DNA of 9,186 nt from Desulfobacterales bacterium (GTDB lineage Bacteria; Desulfobacterota; Desulfobacteria; Desulfobacterales; JAHEIW01), in contig JAQYWI010000202.1 of the NCBI GenBank assembly GCA_030145015.1, forward strand, positions 1 to 9,186, read 5' to 3'. A program made the translations under genes and the position numbers. Positions within the stretch are counted from its first letter, which is position 1; each line of letters begins with the position of its first letter. Positions 1 to 7,703 of the stretch are shown in pieces. The notes beneath the pieces were generated by a model. The model saw nothing but the letters and a program-made list of their open reading frames with translations. It was not told the origin of the DNA and did not search any database.

Positions 1-1
1 G

Positions 2-385
2 AATCAATGGGTATTTTTCAATGAAAAGACCGGAACACGCTATAACAAACGACCTAAGATGATGCGCTCATTGTGTATTAGAGCCTTTGCTCCAAATTTA
101 AAGGGAAAAGATAAGGCTAAGTATGAAGGGCCGGTATTTGGGTTTCACGATATAAGACACTTCATGGCGTCATTCTTGGCAGACCGAAAAAAACAATCAA
201 CCAAAACTGTTCAGAAGCTGCTCAGGCATAAACACCACAGGACAACGGAGATCTATTTACATTCGATTGATGAACAGGTAAGAGAGGCGATGAGGCTTGT
301 GGAAGGTGAGTTTTCAGTAAAAACCACTACACGCAGCCACTACCAAAATGAAGATGAGAAAATTAGAAATAGTGTAAACTATTGA
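2..385 (+). CDS. Tyrosine recombinase / integrase, C-terminal catalytic part (5' end outside window)
   Basis: The reading frame is open from the window edge and ends at TGA 383-385, giving 127 visible residues. Seen: the C-terminal half of a phage-integrase catalytic domain, with the box II motif HDIRH (His49 and Arg52 of the visible part), LLRHKHHRTTEIYLH with the second His at 76, and the presumed nucleophile Tyr85 (codon 254-256). The box I arginine and the N-terminal DNA-binding domains lie off the left edge, so integrity of the whole gene cannot be judged. Known for the family: cleavage and rejoining of DNA through a 3'-phosphotyrosine, used for integration and excision of phages and islands. 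The tail after the Tyr (about 40 residues) is charged and not recognisable. The stop lies 7 bases from the end of tRNA-Pro, so I infer an element to the left integrated at that tRNA. Internal ATGs at 59 and 62 are not real starts, because the homologous sequence continues upstream. Confidence 0.88.
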   Translation, partial: NQWVFFNEKTGTRYNKRPKMMRSLCIRAFAPNLKGKDKAKYEGPVFGFHDIRHFMASFLADRKKQSTKTVQKLLRHKHHRTTEIYLHSIDEQVREAMRLVEGEFSVKTTTRSHYQNEDEKIRNSVNY

Positions 386-392
386 AATTATT

Positions 393-469
393 TGGTCGGG
401 GCGAGAGGATTTGAACACCCGACTTCCTGCTCCCAAAGCAGGCGCGCTACCAGGCTGCGCCACGCCCCG
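393..469 (-). tRNA. tRNA-Pro (anticodon UGG)
   Basis: Read on the minus strand, the acceptor stem is CGGGGCG (469-463) pairing with CGCCCCG (403-397), the discriminator base is A (396), and CCA is encoded (395-393). The anticodon stem CCTGC/GCAGG encloses the loop TTTGGGA, so the anticodon is TGG (433-435 on the plus strand). The D arm (GCGC..GCGC) and T arm (loop TTCAAAT) are normal. The gene reads proline codons, with UGG probably covering most of the CCN box. Its 3' end faces the recombinase gene on its left, and tRNA 3' ends are common integrase targets. Confidence 0.96.
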
Positions 470-482
470 ATCTGCGGGAGAC

Positions 483-511
483 TTTTTACCATGCTTTTTC
501 CGTCCTTGCAA
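483..511 (-). promoter_or_regulatory. Probable sigma70 promoter of tRNA-Pro
   Basis: On the minus strand, TTGCAA (511-506) and TAAAAA (488-483) are 17 bases apart, each matching 4 of 6 consensus positions. The predicted start is near 476, leaving a leader of about 7 nt before the tRNA at 469. A GC-rich stretch lies between the -10 box and the start, as is common for stable-RNA promoters. Position and spacing fit well; the hexamers are only moderate. Confidence 0.45.
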
Positions 512-624
512 GCCTCTAAGAACCGGATTTAAGTGAATTTTTCATTACGAAAGCACAAAATTGGCGGGGAGGCTTGAAAGATAGGAGACCAGAAAGCGGA
601 ATGGATTCGATTTTATAAATATTC

Positions 625-720
625 GGACACAGATCTTCACAGATAAACGCAGATTTTGTTAATTATTTTACTTTGAATTAATTTTATCTAATCCCTGAAC
701 ATCTGTGTGTATCCATGTCC
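625..720. repeat. Imperfect inverted repeat with CAGAT-like words at 10-base spacing
   Basis: The left arm 625-654 and the reverse complement of the right arm 691-720 both start GGACA and share CACAGAT in the middle and GAT at the end, with 19 of 30 positions identical. In each arm a (C)AGAT or GGAT word ends at arm positions 10, 20 and 30, so the words fall on one face of the helix. The 36-base spacer is very AT-rich. No reading frame is convincing. From memory, similar palindromic intergenic elements made of ACAGAT/ATCTGTG words occur in many environmental bacteria, but I cannot name a family or function. It lies between the 3' end of the amidase gene and the tRNA-Pro promoter, where a mobile or structural repeat does least harm. 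Confidence 0.6.
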
Positions 721-747
721 TATTAATTCTTTTAGACTCCCACCCCT

Positions 748-792
748 ATGGCTTCCCGGCTTCCAAGCATCCCGGCTTTCGAGCTTACCGGG
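748..792. repeat. Short CCCGGCTT-type repeats at the 3' end of the amidase gene
   Basis: Three related words lie close together: CCCGGCTT at 755 and 771, and CCGGGCTT at 788. CCCGG (771-775) and CCGGG (788-792) form a hairpin, followed on the plus strand by CTTTTT (793-798). This resembles an intrinsic terminator, but no plus-strand gene precedes it, so I treat it as part of the repeat. The purine-rich minus-strand version (CTTGGAAGCCGGGAAG) resembles plus-strand stretches near 566-578 and 8970-8985. The repeat reaches over the amidase stop codon (787-785). Confidence 0.4.
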
Positions 793-1606
793 CTTTTTCT
801 GCAAAAAACGCATTAATGCCTTTGGTAATTGCGCGAGCAATAACCGCCAAAAACTCAGTATCACCCAGCGCTTTTTCTTCGTTGGGGTTTGACAGATTCC
901 CGATTTCGATCGCAACCGCCGGCATATCGGCGCCTTCCAGAACCAGCAGAGGGGCTCCCTGAATTTTAGTATCCGGCGGCTGGCGGACATTGCTAAGCTG
1001 GTATTGTATCAATTTTGCCAGCTTCTGGCTGGTTATCCGGTATTTCGACTGGATCTGATCCCAACTTACGGGTATGTCGCTGTCCGTCAGGGATTGCGGT
1101 GTTTCGGACTCAGCTGTTAGCGCAGACCCTATAAATTGTTGATAAAAATATACCGTCTCTCCGCTGACACTGCCGCTAAAACTGCTACCGGTATGCAGGC
1201 TGATAAAAATATCGGCTTTGGACTGATTGGCCACAGCGGTACGTTCTGAAATGTCCAGCCGATAATCATCGCTGCGAGTCAGCACCACCCGATAACCGGT
1301 CTTCAGTTGGTCTGCGATCGAGCGTGCCAGATTCAAGGTAACCGTTTTTTCCTGGGTACCGGCCGGGCCTTTTGCGCCGGTGTCATTTCCGCCGTGACCC
1401 GGGTCGATAACGACCACCGGCGCGCCCGCCTCAAAAAGCGCCCGTTTTGCATCTGTTTCGGAAATCAGGATGAAAATAAGCAAACTAAAAAGAATTGCGG
1501 CAGCGGTGTAATAGCCCCGAACAGATCTGCTGGTTCCGAGCACGCCATTTTTTGGGGAGCGGCACATTTTTAAATTCGAGGCTTTTTTGTTTCGAAGCAA
1601 CATCAT
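785..1606 (-). CDS. Membrane-anchored N-acetylmuramoyl-L-alanine amidase (Amidase_3 type)
   Basis: This enzyme cleaves the bond between N-acetylmuramic acid and L-alanine in peptidoglycan; the family acts in the periplasm in cell separation and wall turnover. Seen in 273 residues: a basic N-terminus, one hydrophobic segment at about 32-49 (signal anchor or uncleaved signal), then a catalytic domain from about 63. The zinc ligands are His71 in DPGHGG, Glu86 in TQEKT and His138 in SLHT; the catalytic Glu234 lies in AIEIGNLSNPNEE. No AMIN, LysM or SPOR domain is present. The insert at about 144-190 between His138 and the last motif sits where E. coli AmiB/AmiC carry a self-blocking helix, so control by an activator is possible (inference). 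The start is uncertain: two adjacent ATGs (1606 and 1603) have no good ribosome binding site, with AGGA about 16 bases away, and Met14 (1567) is no better. The gene stands alone on this strand. Confidence 0.9.
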   Translation of the reverse strand: MMLLRNKKASNLKMCRSPKNGVLGTSRSVRGYYTAAAILFSLLIFILISETDAKRALFEAGAPVVVIDPGHGGNDTGAKGPAGTQEKTVTLNLARSIADQLKTGYRVVLTRSDDYRLDISERTAVANQSKADIFISLHTGSSFSGSVSGETVYFYQQFIGSALTAESETPQSLTDSDIPVSWDQIQSKYRITSQKLAKLIQYQLSNVRQPPDTKIQGAPLLVLEGADMPAVAIEIGNLSNPNEEKALGDTEFLAVIARAITKGINAFFAEKAR

Positions 1607-1609
1607 ATA

Positions 1610-1638
1610 CTTATATTAAATCCTGGCTGTTTTTTCAA
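1610..1638 (-). promoter_or_regulatory. Candidate promoter of the amidase gene
   Basis: On the minus strand, TTGAAA (1638-1633) and TATAAG (1615-1610) are separated by 17 bases, matching 5 of 6 positions at each box. Transcription would start near 1603, on top of the first annotated ATGs. Either translation begins further in, or the message is nearly leaderless, or this promoter is not the one used. Confidence 0.4.
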
Positions 1639-1685
1639 TCCTGTTTGGTGTGTGGCGACATTATTTTACTTGACAGCCGATTGAA

Positions 1686-1714
1686 TTGACATTATCTGTT
1701 TTGTCTTTTATACT
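1686..1714 (+). promoter_or_regulatory. Strong sigma70 promoter for the leader / tRNA-Leu / tig transcript
   Basis: A perfect TTGACA (1686-1691) lies 17 bases from TATACT (1709-1714), which matches 5 of 6. A second perfect TTGACA sits 16 bases upstream (1670-1675) without a good -10 box at standard spacing. The start should fall near 1721. This is the best promoter in the window by eye, and nothing but the leader lies between it and tRNA-Leu. It is divergent from the amidase gene. Confidence 0.72.
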
Positions 1715-1720
1715 GAAATT

Positions 1721-1836
1721 TAACGGATTTGGGCATAAAGTCAAGCCGCTAGATTACCATAGATTCAGGGATCGGCACTTTATCCGTCGGAGTCAAGTTG
1801 CCCAAATCACTTACCCCGAATTCCCTTTTAAAATAA
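1721..1836 (+). ncRNA. Structured leader RNA upstream of tRNA-Leu (candidate, unnamed)
   Basis: From the predicted transcription start to the first base of tRNA-Leu there are about 116 nt with no reading frame but clear folding potential. The outer stem is GATTTGGGCA (1726-1735) with TGCCCAAATC (1799-1808), ten perfect pairs. Inside it, TAAAGT (1736-1741) pairs with ACTTTA (1777-1782), and after a CAA bulge GCCG (1745-1748) pairs with CGGC (1773-1776). AGTCAAG occurs twice (1739-1745 and 1791-1797) and TAGATT twice (1750-1755 and 1760-1765). RNase P cutting at 1837 would release this leader as a separate RNA. I do not recognise it as a known family or riboswitch. It could instead be only a stabilising or processing leader. 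Confidence 0.35.
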
Positions 1837-1923
1837 GCGAGAGTGGCGGAATTGGTAGACGCACTGGACTTAGGATCCAGCTCTGGCAACAGAGTGGGAG
1901 TTCAAGTCTCCCCTCTCGCACCA
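1837..1923 (+). tRNA. tRNA-Leu (anticodon UAG)
   Basis: The acceptor stem GCGAGAG (1837-1843) pairs with CTCTCGC (1913-1919), the discriminator is A (1920), and CCA is encoded (1921-1923). The anticodon stem CTGGA/TCCAG encloses loop CTTAGGA, anticodon TAG at 1871-1873. A long variable arm (CTCTGGCAACAGAG region) marks a class II tRNA, as expected for leucine. The T loop is TTCAAGT. It reads CUN codons. tig starts 72 bases downstream; a small hairpin (GTGCCT 1941-1946 with AGGCGC 1964-1969) lies between, without a real T-run, so readthrough into tig looks possible. Confidence 0.97.
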
Positions 1924-1995
1924 TTGTGAAATTTTGCAGAGTGCCTTTAGACGAAATGACTTCAGGCGCTTAAATTTTATAGGACAGGAAACACA

Positions 1996-3348
1996 ATGCA
2001 ATTTAAAGTTGAAGATGTCAGCAGCGTTAAAAAAACGCTTCATATTGAGATACCAAAGGATGAGGTTGCCCGGGAGCTGAAAAAGGCGTATAATCAACTA
2101 AAGAAGAGCGCTAAGATTAAGGGTTTCCGGCCGGGGAAGGTTCCCCGGTCCGTTTTGGAGAGAATGTTCAAAAAAGATGTGCATGCCGATGTATCTTCAA
2201 GACTTATTCAGAGTTCGTTCATCGATGCCATCAAACAGACTGAGCTTAAGGTCATCGGAAATCCCGAACTGGAACCACCTGAGTTGACGGCGGACAGTTC
2301 CTATAAATACGATGCCACCGTTGAGATCTCGCCGGAAATTGAGGATATTGACTATAAGGGACTCGGCCTGGAGCGGACCCGTTATGAGGCCAGCGACGAC
2401 GAGGTGGACGTTCAGCTGAAAACGCTTCAGAAAAATATGGCCCGGCAGCAGAAAATTTCTGACGATCGGTCGGCGCAGGATGGGGACTTTGTCCAGATTG
2501 ATTTTGAAGGTTTCAAAGACGGAGAGCCCGTACCGGAATTCGCCAAGACCGAAAATTTTAGCCTGCAAATCGGCAAGGCCGTTATATCTGAAGATTTTGA
2601 TAGCCGGCTCTGCGGCCTGAAGCCGGGGGATACCAATGAGTTTAAGATACAATTTGCAGGAGACTACGCCAACGAAAAGCTGGCCGGTCTTGAAATTTCC
2701 TTTAAGGTGACACTGAACGAAATCACGGAAGAAATATTGCCGGAAATTAACGACGCACTGGCAAAAAAGGCCGGTTCCTATGAAACCCTGGATGAACTGA
2801 AAAATGTGATTTTGGACAATCTAAAGCAGGGCTACGCCAAACGCACCGAACAGGAACTTAACGAGCAGGTTTTTTCAAAATTAATCGCTAAAACAGATTT
2901 TGAAGTGCCGGATACCATGGTCGATATGGAGCTGGACGGCATTGTTGCTGAGGCTGAGCGTTCGTTTTCTTATCGGAATACCTCTCTGGAGGAGATGGGG
3001 CTGTCCCGAGAAACGATTGCCGAAAAATATCGTGACACGGCGCTGAAGCAGGTCAAACGCCATCTCATTTTAGGCAAGATCATCGATCAGGAAAGCCTCA
3101 CCCTATCCGATGACGAGCTTGAAGGCGGACTGCAGGAAATGTCTGAAAACTTTAACCAGCCGCTGGAAGAAATCAAGAAATACTATGATGAGAATCCGGA
3201 TAACCTGGGTTTTTTTAAGCATACCTTACTTGAAAAAAAGGCAATCAAACTTATCATTGATAGTGGTACAATTAAAGACCTAAAGCCGGAAGCGCCGGAA
3301 AAAGCCAAATCTAAAAAACAAACTAAAAAGGAACAAGGAGATAGATAG
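1996..3348 (+). CDS. tig: Trigger factor (ribosome-associated chaperone and peptidyl-prolyl isomerase)
   Basis: Trigger factor binds the ribosome next to the exit tunnel and shields nascent cytosolic proteins. Seen in 450 residues, a normal family length: the N-terminal ribosome-binding domain (about 1-115) with the signature GFRPGKVPR at 43-51, an FKBP-type isomerase domain (about 155-245, including [12 protein letters not shown]), and the helical C-terminal chaperone domain (about 250-430). It ends in a lysine-rich tail (434-447) that is probably disordered. The ATG at 1996 is supported by AGGA at 1986-1989 with 6-base spacing, and [10 protein letters not shown] matches the usual start of the family. 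It is the first protein gene of the tig-clpP-clpX-lon cluster, and its TAG stop (3346-3348) shares one base with the clpP GTG start. It is probably transcribed from the promoter upstream of tRNA-Leu, as I see no good promoter in the 72-base gap. Confidence 0.97.
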   Translation: MQFKVEDVSSVKKTLHIEIPKDEVARELKKAYNQLKKSAKIKGFRPGKVPRSVLERMFKKDVHADVSSRLIQSSFIDAIKQTELKVIGNPELEPPELTADSSYKYDATVEISPEIEDIDYKGLGLERTRYEASDDEVDVQLKTLQKNMARQQKISDDRSAQDGDFVQIDFEGFKDGEPVPEFAKTENFSLQIGKAVISEDFDSRLCGLKPGDTNEFKIQFAGDYANEKLAGLEISFKVTLNEITEEILPEINDALAKKAGSYETLDELKNVILDNLKQGYAKRTEQELNEQVFSKLIAKTDFEVPDTMVDMELDGIVAEAERSFSYRNTSLEEMGLSRETIAEKYRDTALKQVKRHLILGKIIDQESLTLSDDELEGGLQEMSENFNQPLEEIKKYYDENPDNLGFFKHTLLEKKAIKLIIDSGTIKDLKPEAPEKAKSKKQTKKEQGDR

Positions 3349-3983
3349 TGCCACTGATACCGATGGTAATTGAGCAAAGCAGCCGGGGAGAGCGGGCTTA
3401 TGATATTTATTCGCGGCTCTTAAAAGACCGGATCATCTTTCTCGGCACGGCAATGAATGATGAGGTAGCCAATCTGATCATTGCTCAGCTGCTCTTTTTG
3501 GAATCCGAAGAGCCGGAGAAAGATATCAATTTTTATGTTAATTCCCCCGGAGGTCTGGTAACTGCCGGTTTGGCGGTGTATGATACCATGCAGTATATTA
3601 AACCGGATATTACCACGGTATGCATCGGCCAGGCCGCCAGTATGGGTGCGGTTTTGCTGGCGGCAGGCACCAAGGGCAAACGCTATTCGCTGCCGAACTC
3701 GAGGATTTTAATCCATCAACCCATGGGGGGATTTCAGGGCCAGGCGTCGGATATTGAAATCCAGGCCAAAGAAATCCTGCGCATGAAGGATCGGTTGAAC
3801 CAGATCCTGGTAGCGCATACCGGTAAGGAATTTGAAAGCATACAGAAAGATACCGATCGAGACTTCTTCATGTCGGGTGAGGAAGCCAAAAAATACGGTA
3901 TTATTGACCATGTCATTGCCAACCGAGACGATCTTGACCACTTAGAGGAGTTGGAGGCCAAAGATGCCCAAGAAAAAAGATGA
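3348..3983 (+). CDS. clpP: ATP-dependent Clp protease, proteolytic subunit ClpP
   Basis: ClpP is a serine peptidase that forms a barrel of two heptameric rings and degrades proteins threaded in by ClpX (or ClpA/ClpC). Seen in 211 residues: catalytic Ser98 in [11 protein letters not shown], His123 in ILIHQPMGG, and Asp172 in DTDRDFFMS, the complete triad. The N-terminus [10 protein letters not shown] is typical of mature ClpP axial-loop sequences, so any propeptide is very short. The start is GTG at 3348, preceded by AAGGAG (3335-3340) with 7-base spacing; the tig stop and this start overlap as TAGTG, which fits coupled translation. At its 3' end it overlaps clpX by 20 bases, so both subunits are likely made from one message. 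The C-terminal tail (about 195-211) is highly charged, and nothing is missing from the fold. Confidence 0.98.
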   Translation: MPLIPMVIEQSSRGERAYDIYSRLLKDRIIFLGTAMNDEVANLIIAQLLFLESEEPEKDINFYVNSPGGLVTAGLAVYDTMQYIKPDITTVCIGQAASMGAVLLAAGTKGKRYSLPNSRILIHQPMGGFQGQASDIEIQAKEILRMKDRLNQILVAHTGKEFESIQKDTDRDFFMSGEEAKKYGIIDHVIANRDDLDHLEELEAKDAQEKR

Positions 3984-5208
3984 AAGCGACAATCTGTTTT
4001 GTTCGTTTTGCGGAAAGAATCAATCTGAAGTTCGCAAGCTGATTGCCGGTCCGGCAGTATATATCTGTGATGAGTGCATCCAGCTATGCAGCGAAATCAT
4101 TGAAGAGGAAAGCGAAAAGGATACTCCGGATTCGGATCGCATCCTGGTACCCAAAGAAATTAAGGAAAAACTTGATGGCTATGTGATTGAACAGGAGTCA
4201 GCCAAAAAAGTGCTATCCGTTGCAGTCTACAATCATTACAAGCGCCTTGACTCCACCTTGAACACCGGGGATGTTGAAATCCAGAAAAGCAACATTATGT
4301 TGATCGGTCCGACCGGCTGCGGAAAGACATTGCTGGCCCAAACCCTTGCCAGATTTTTAAACGTGCCCTTTACGATAGCGGATGCGACCAGTCTGACAGA
4401 AGCCGGTTATGTCGGTGAAGACGTTGAAAACATTATCCTTGCACTGCTCCAGAACGCCGATTACGATGTAGACAAAGCCAAGCGCGGTATCGTCTATATC
4501 GATGAAATCGATAAAATCGCAAGTAAATCTGATAATCCATCGATCACCCGTGATGTCTCCGGGGAAGGCGTTCAGCAGGCGCTGTTAAAAATTATCGAAG
4601 GAACTACGGCCAGTGTGCCACCCAAAGGCGGCCGCAAACATCCGCAGCAGGATTTCGTCAAGGTGGACACCTCCAACATTCTATTCATATGCGGGGGGAC
4701 TTTTAACGGCCTGGAAAAGATTATTCAGCGGCGTCTGGGAGCCAAACAAATGGGGTTTGGGGCCAATATTATTCTGGAAACAGAAAAAAGTATCGGTGAT
4801 ATTCTGCTGGAAGTTAAGCCGGAAGATCTGATAAAATTCGGGTTGATTCCCGAATTTTTAGGCCGCCTGCCGGTGGTTGCCACCCTTGATGAGCTCAATG
4901 AAGACGCTCTGATTCGAATCTTGAAGGAACCCAAGAATGCCTTGCTCAGACAATTTCAGGTGCTATTTGAGATGGAGGGGGTCAACCTCAGACTTGCCGA
5001 CAGCGCGCTGGCGGCAATTGCCAGAGAAGCCTCGAAACGCAAATCCGGCGCCAGGGGGCTGCGGGCAATTATGGAATCCTGCATGCTTAACATTATGTAT
5101 GAGCTCCCTTCAATTAACAATGTGAAAGAATGCGTCATCGGAGAGGACGTCGTGCTAAACAAGGAGGATCCCATCTTTCTATATGAGCAGTCCAAGAAGC
5201 AGGCCTAA
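3964..5208 (+). CDS. clpX: ATP-dependent Clp protease ATP-binding subunit ClpX
   Basis: ClpX is a hexameric AAA+ unfoldase that recognises tagged substrates (for example ssrA-tagged chains) and feeds them to ClpP. Seen in 414 residues: an N-terminal four-cysteine zinc domain (Cys13, Cys16, Cys35, Cys38), Walker A GPTGCGKT (115-122), the pore-1 loop GYVG (149-152 region), Walker B VYIDEID (177-183), the RKH loop GGRKHP (222-227), and sensor 2 GARGLR (363-368 region). The ClpP-docking loop, usually IGF, reads MGF at about 263-265. The ATG at 3964 has GGAGG (3953-3957) 6 bases upstream and lies inside the end of clpP, in another frame. The length is slightly under that of E. coli ClpX, through a shorter C-terminus. 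lon begins 49 bases later with no terminator between. Confidence 0.98.
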   Translation: MPKKKDESDNLFCSFCGKNQSEVRKLIAGPAVYICDECIQLCSEIIEEESEKDTPDSDRILVPKEIKEKLDGYVIEQESAKKVLSVAVYNHYKRLDSTLNTGDVEIQKSNIMLIGPTGCGKTLLAQTLARFLNVPFTIADATSLTEAGYVGEDVENIILALLQNADYDVDKAKRGIVYIDEIDKIASKSDNPSITRDVSGEGVQQALLKIIEGTTASVPPKGGRKHPQQDFVKVDTSNILFICGGTFNGLEKIIQRRLGAKQMGFGANIILETEKSIGDILLEVKPEDLIKFGLIPEFLGRLPVVATLDELNEDALIRILKEPKNALLRQFQVLFEMEGVNLRLADSALAAIAREASKRKSGARGLRAIMESCMLNIMYELPSINNVKECVIGEDVVLNKEDPIFLYEQSKKQA

Positions 5209-5257
5209 CGTGATTTTTTTTAATTCTATTAAAAATTAGAGATTCGTTATATAAATA

Positions 5258-7693
5258 ATGGTCAATATACCGAATTTTTTAAAAGAAGAAGGACTTGAGG
5301 AATCAAATATGCTTTTACCACTTTTACCATTAAGAGATCTTGTCGTCTTTCCCCACATGGTGGCTCCGCTTTTTGTCGGGCGAACCAAATCGGTGAATGC
5401 GCTTGCCGACGCTATGAGTAAAGATAAGCTTGTCTTTCTGTCAACCCAGAAAAGAGCTAACGTGGATAACCCCGGTGAACCGGACATCAATAGTATCGGG
5501 ACGATCGGAAAAGTACTTCAGCTCCTCCGGCTTCCGGATGGAACGGTTAAAGCCCTGGTGGAAGGCAAAACCAGGGCGCGAATCAAACGGTTTTCCAGCG
5601 CAGATGACTATTTCCAGGTCGAAGTCGAAAAGGTTGGGGAAACCATCGTACCCGAAGCTGAAGCCACGGCGCTTATCCGATCGGTTATCAAAGAGTTCGA
5701 AGAATATGCCAGCGTCAACAAAAACATTTCCAAAGAACTGGTTACCAATGCTTCCGCCATCGGTGATGCCTCACAGTTAGCCGACACGGTCGCTTCGCAT
5801 TTTTCATTTAAAATCGAGGATAAACAAAAGCTGCTGGAATCGTTTAACCCTGCTGAACGGCTTTCTCTGCTTTTGAGCCTGGTTAAAATGGAAATTGAAG
5901 TTTTCCGAATGGATCAGCGCATTAAAAATCGCGTCAAAGAGCAAATGGAGAACACTCAGAAAAATTATTATCTGAACGAGCAAATGCGCGCTATTAAAAA
6001 GGAAATGGGCTCAGATGACGATTTGGCCGATGAGATCAAAGAGCTTGAAGAAAAAATCAAGCAGAAAAAGATGTCCAAGGAGGCCACCGAAAAAGTTGAG
6101 GGCGAACTTAAAAAATTGAAGATGATGACGCCCATGTCGGCGGAAGCCACGGTGGTGCGAAACTACATAGATTGGATCCTCAGCCTGCCCTGGTATGAAA
6201 AAAGTGAAGTCGCCGATGACCTCGACGAGGCCGAGAAAATCCTCGAAGAGGATCATTACGGACTCGAGAAACCCAAAGAACGGATTTTAGAGTACCTTGC
6301 GGTTCAAACACTGGTTCAGAAAATTCGGGGCCCGATTCTTTGCTTTGTCGGGCCGCCGGGTGTCGGCAAAACCTCCCTGGCCAAATCCATTTCCAGGGCC
6401 ACAGGTCGCAAATACGTGCGCCTGTCTCTTGGGGGTGTACGGGATGAGGCCGAAATCCGCGGGCATCGGCGAACCTATATTGGCGCCTTGCCGGGTAAAA
6501 TTCTTCAGTCGCTGAAAAAGGCCGGTGTAAACAATCCGGTATTTTGCCTGGATGAAGTCGATAAAATGAGCATGGATTTCAGGGGCGATCCGTCAGCGGC
6601 GCTGCTGGAAGTTCTCGATCCGGAGCAAAACTTCAGCTTCAATGATCATTATCTGGATATGGATTACGATCTTTCGGATATCCTTTTTATTACCACCGCC
6701 AATACGTTGCCCGATATTCCACTGCCATTGCAGGATCGAATGGAAATCATCCGCCTTCCGGGCTATACGGAATATGAAAAATATCATATCGCCGAGGGTT
6801 TCCTGGTTCCCAAGCAGATTGATTTTAATGGTCTGGGGAGCAAAAATGTAGTCTTTACCAAAAATGCGATCCTTGCCATTATTCGACGCTATACCCGCGA
6901 AGCCGGGGTCAGAAATCTTGAACGCGAGATTGCCTCCATCTGCCGTAAATTGGCTAAAGTGGCGGTAAAGAATAAAGATAAAATCGATTTTAAAGTTGGC
7001 GAAAAATCCGTTGCCAAATATCTTGGACCCTACCGGTTTCGACAGGAGCAGATTGAAGAAAAAGATCAGGTCGGCATGGTTACCGGACTTGCATGGACCC
7101 AGGTGGGCGGTGAGTTGCTTTTCATTGAAACATTGATCATGCCCGGAAAGGGAAAACTGACGGTTACCGGAAAATTGGGTGATGTCATGCAGGAGTCGGC
7201 CCAGGCGGCAGTGAGCTACGTTCGCTCACGGGCTCAAAATTTAATGATCGATGAAAAGTTTTACCAGAAATACGATATTCATATCCACATTCCCGAAGGC
7301 GCCATCCCTAAAGACGGTCCCTCCGCCGGTATATCCATGTGTACATCGCTCGTATCGGCACTGGCCAAACGGCCGGTGCATCGCCGTATTGCCATGACCG
7401 GCGAGATCACCCTGCGGGGGCGGGTGCTTCCCATCGGTGGTTTGAAGGAAAAAATCATTGCGGCGCACAGGGGTGGAATTAAGAAAGTCCTGATTCCCAA
7501 AGAAAATGAAAAAGATTTAAAAGATGTCCCCAAGGTCATTTCCAATCAGCTTGAAATTGCCCTGGTGGAGCATATGGATGAGGTGCTGTCCCATGCACTC
7601 ATCCTTGATGAGGGCACCACCATTTTCAGGAACGTTGATATTCCGCTTGAAATTTCTAATGAAGGGGCCGAAAAACCGTCATCGTTAATTTGA
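5258..7693 (+). CDS. lon: ATP-dependent protease Lon (LonA type)
   Basis: Lon is a soluble hexameric serine protease with AAA+ and peptidase activities in one chain; it removes damaged and short-lived regulatory proteins. Seen in 811 residues: the N-terminal substrate-binding domain (about 19-215, starting [15 protein letters not shown]), a coiled-coil region (about 220-290), Walker A GPPGVGKT (365-372), Walker [10 protein letters not shown] (428-436), a sensor-1 Asn at 482, GVRNLER (550-556), and the protease domain with Ser689 in PKDGPSAG and Lys732 in GGLKEK. The 43-residue distance between Ser and Lys equals that in E. coli Lon. The start is open: ATG 5258 lacks a ribosome binding site, whereas ATG 5309 (Met18) has GAGGA (5297-5301) 7 bases upstream and begins right at the conserved domain. 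There is no transmembrane segment, so it is not LonB. No CIRCE-like or clear heat-shock promoter is visible in the 49-base gap after clpX. Confidence 0.97.
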   Translation: MVNIPNFLKEEGLEESNMLLPLLPLRDLVVFPHMVAPLFVGRTKSVNALADAMSKDKLVFLSTQKRANVDNPGEPDINSIGTIGKVLQLLRLPDGTVKALVEGKTRARIKRFSSADDYFQVEVEKVGETIVPEAEATALIRSVIKEFEEYASVNKNISKELVTNASAIGDASQLADTVASHFSFKIEDKQKLLESFNPAERLSLLLSLVKMEIEVFRMDQRIKNRVKEQMENTQKNYYLNEQMRAIKKEMGSDDDLADEIKELEEKIKQKKMSKEATEKVEGELKKLKMMTPMSAEATVVRNYIDWILSLPWYEKSEVADDLDEAEKILEEDHYGLEKPKERILEYLAVQTLVQKIRGPILCFVGPPGVGKTSLAKSISRATGRKYVRLSLGGVRDEAEIRGHRRTYIGALPGKILQSLKKAGVNNPVFCLDEVDKMSMDFRGDPSAALLEVLDPEQNFSFNDHYLDMDYDLSDILFITTANTLPDIPLPLQDRMEIIRLPGYTEYEKYHIAEGFLVPKQIDFNGLGSKNVVFTKNAILAIIRRYTREAGVRNLEREIASICRKLAKVAVKNKDKIDFKVGEKSVAKYLGPYRFRQEQIEEKDQVGMVTGLAWTQVGGELLFIETLIMPGKGKLTVTGKLGDVMQESAQAAVSYVRSRAQNLMIDEKFYQKYDIHIHIPEGAIPKDGPSAGISMCTSLVSALAKRPVHRRIAMTGEITLRGRVLPIGGLKEKIIAAHRGGIKKVLIPKENEKDLKDVPKVISNQLEIALVEHMDEVLSHALILDEGTTIFRNVDIPLEISNEGAEKPSSLI
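5297..5301 (+). promoter_or_regulatory. Shine-Dalgarno that favours a lon start at 5309
   Basis: GAGGA at 5297-5301 sits 7 bases before ATG 5309. The longer start at 5258 is preceded only by AT-rich sequence (TTATATAAATA) that looks more like a -10 region (TATAAA 5250-5255) than a ribosome binding site. If that box is used, transcription would begin near 5262, which would exclude ATG 5258. An AT-only palindrome, TTTTTAAT/ATTAAAAA (5217-5235), lies just upstream. Confidence 0.45.
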
Positions 7694-7703
7694 AAAGTGT
7701 CCA

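Noticed and set aside
314..511. Open frame across tRNA-Pro on the minus strand
   Set aside because: It overlaps a clear tRNA and reads through its stem sequences; no protein similarity.
688..990. Open frames on both strands around 688-990
   Set aside because: They are shadows of the amidase gene and of the repeat next to it.
1736..1763. Possible sigma28 promoter (TAAAGT followed by ACCATAGA)
   Set aside because: The -35-like word is good but the -10 region does not match GCCGATAA, and TAAAGT is explained by a stem; no motility gene is nearby.
1686..1973. Plus-strand frame of 95 residues through the leader and tRNA-Leu
   Set aside because: It runs through a complete tRNA and starts at the promoter's -35 box; no recognisable protein.
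2197..2652. Minus-strand frame of 151 residues inside tig
   Set aside because: It is the antisense shadow of a well-supported gene, without similarity or ribosome binding site.
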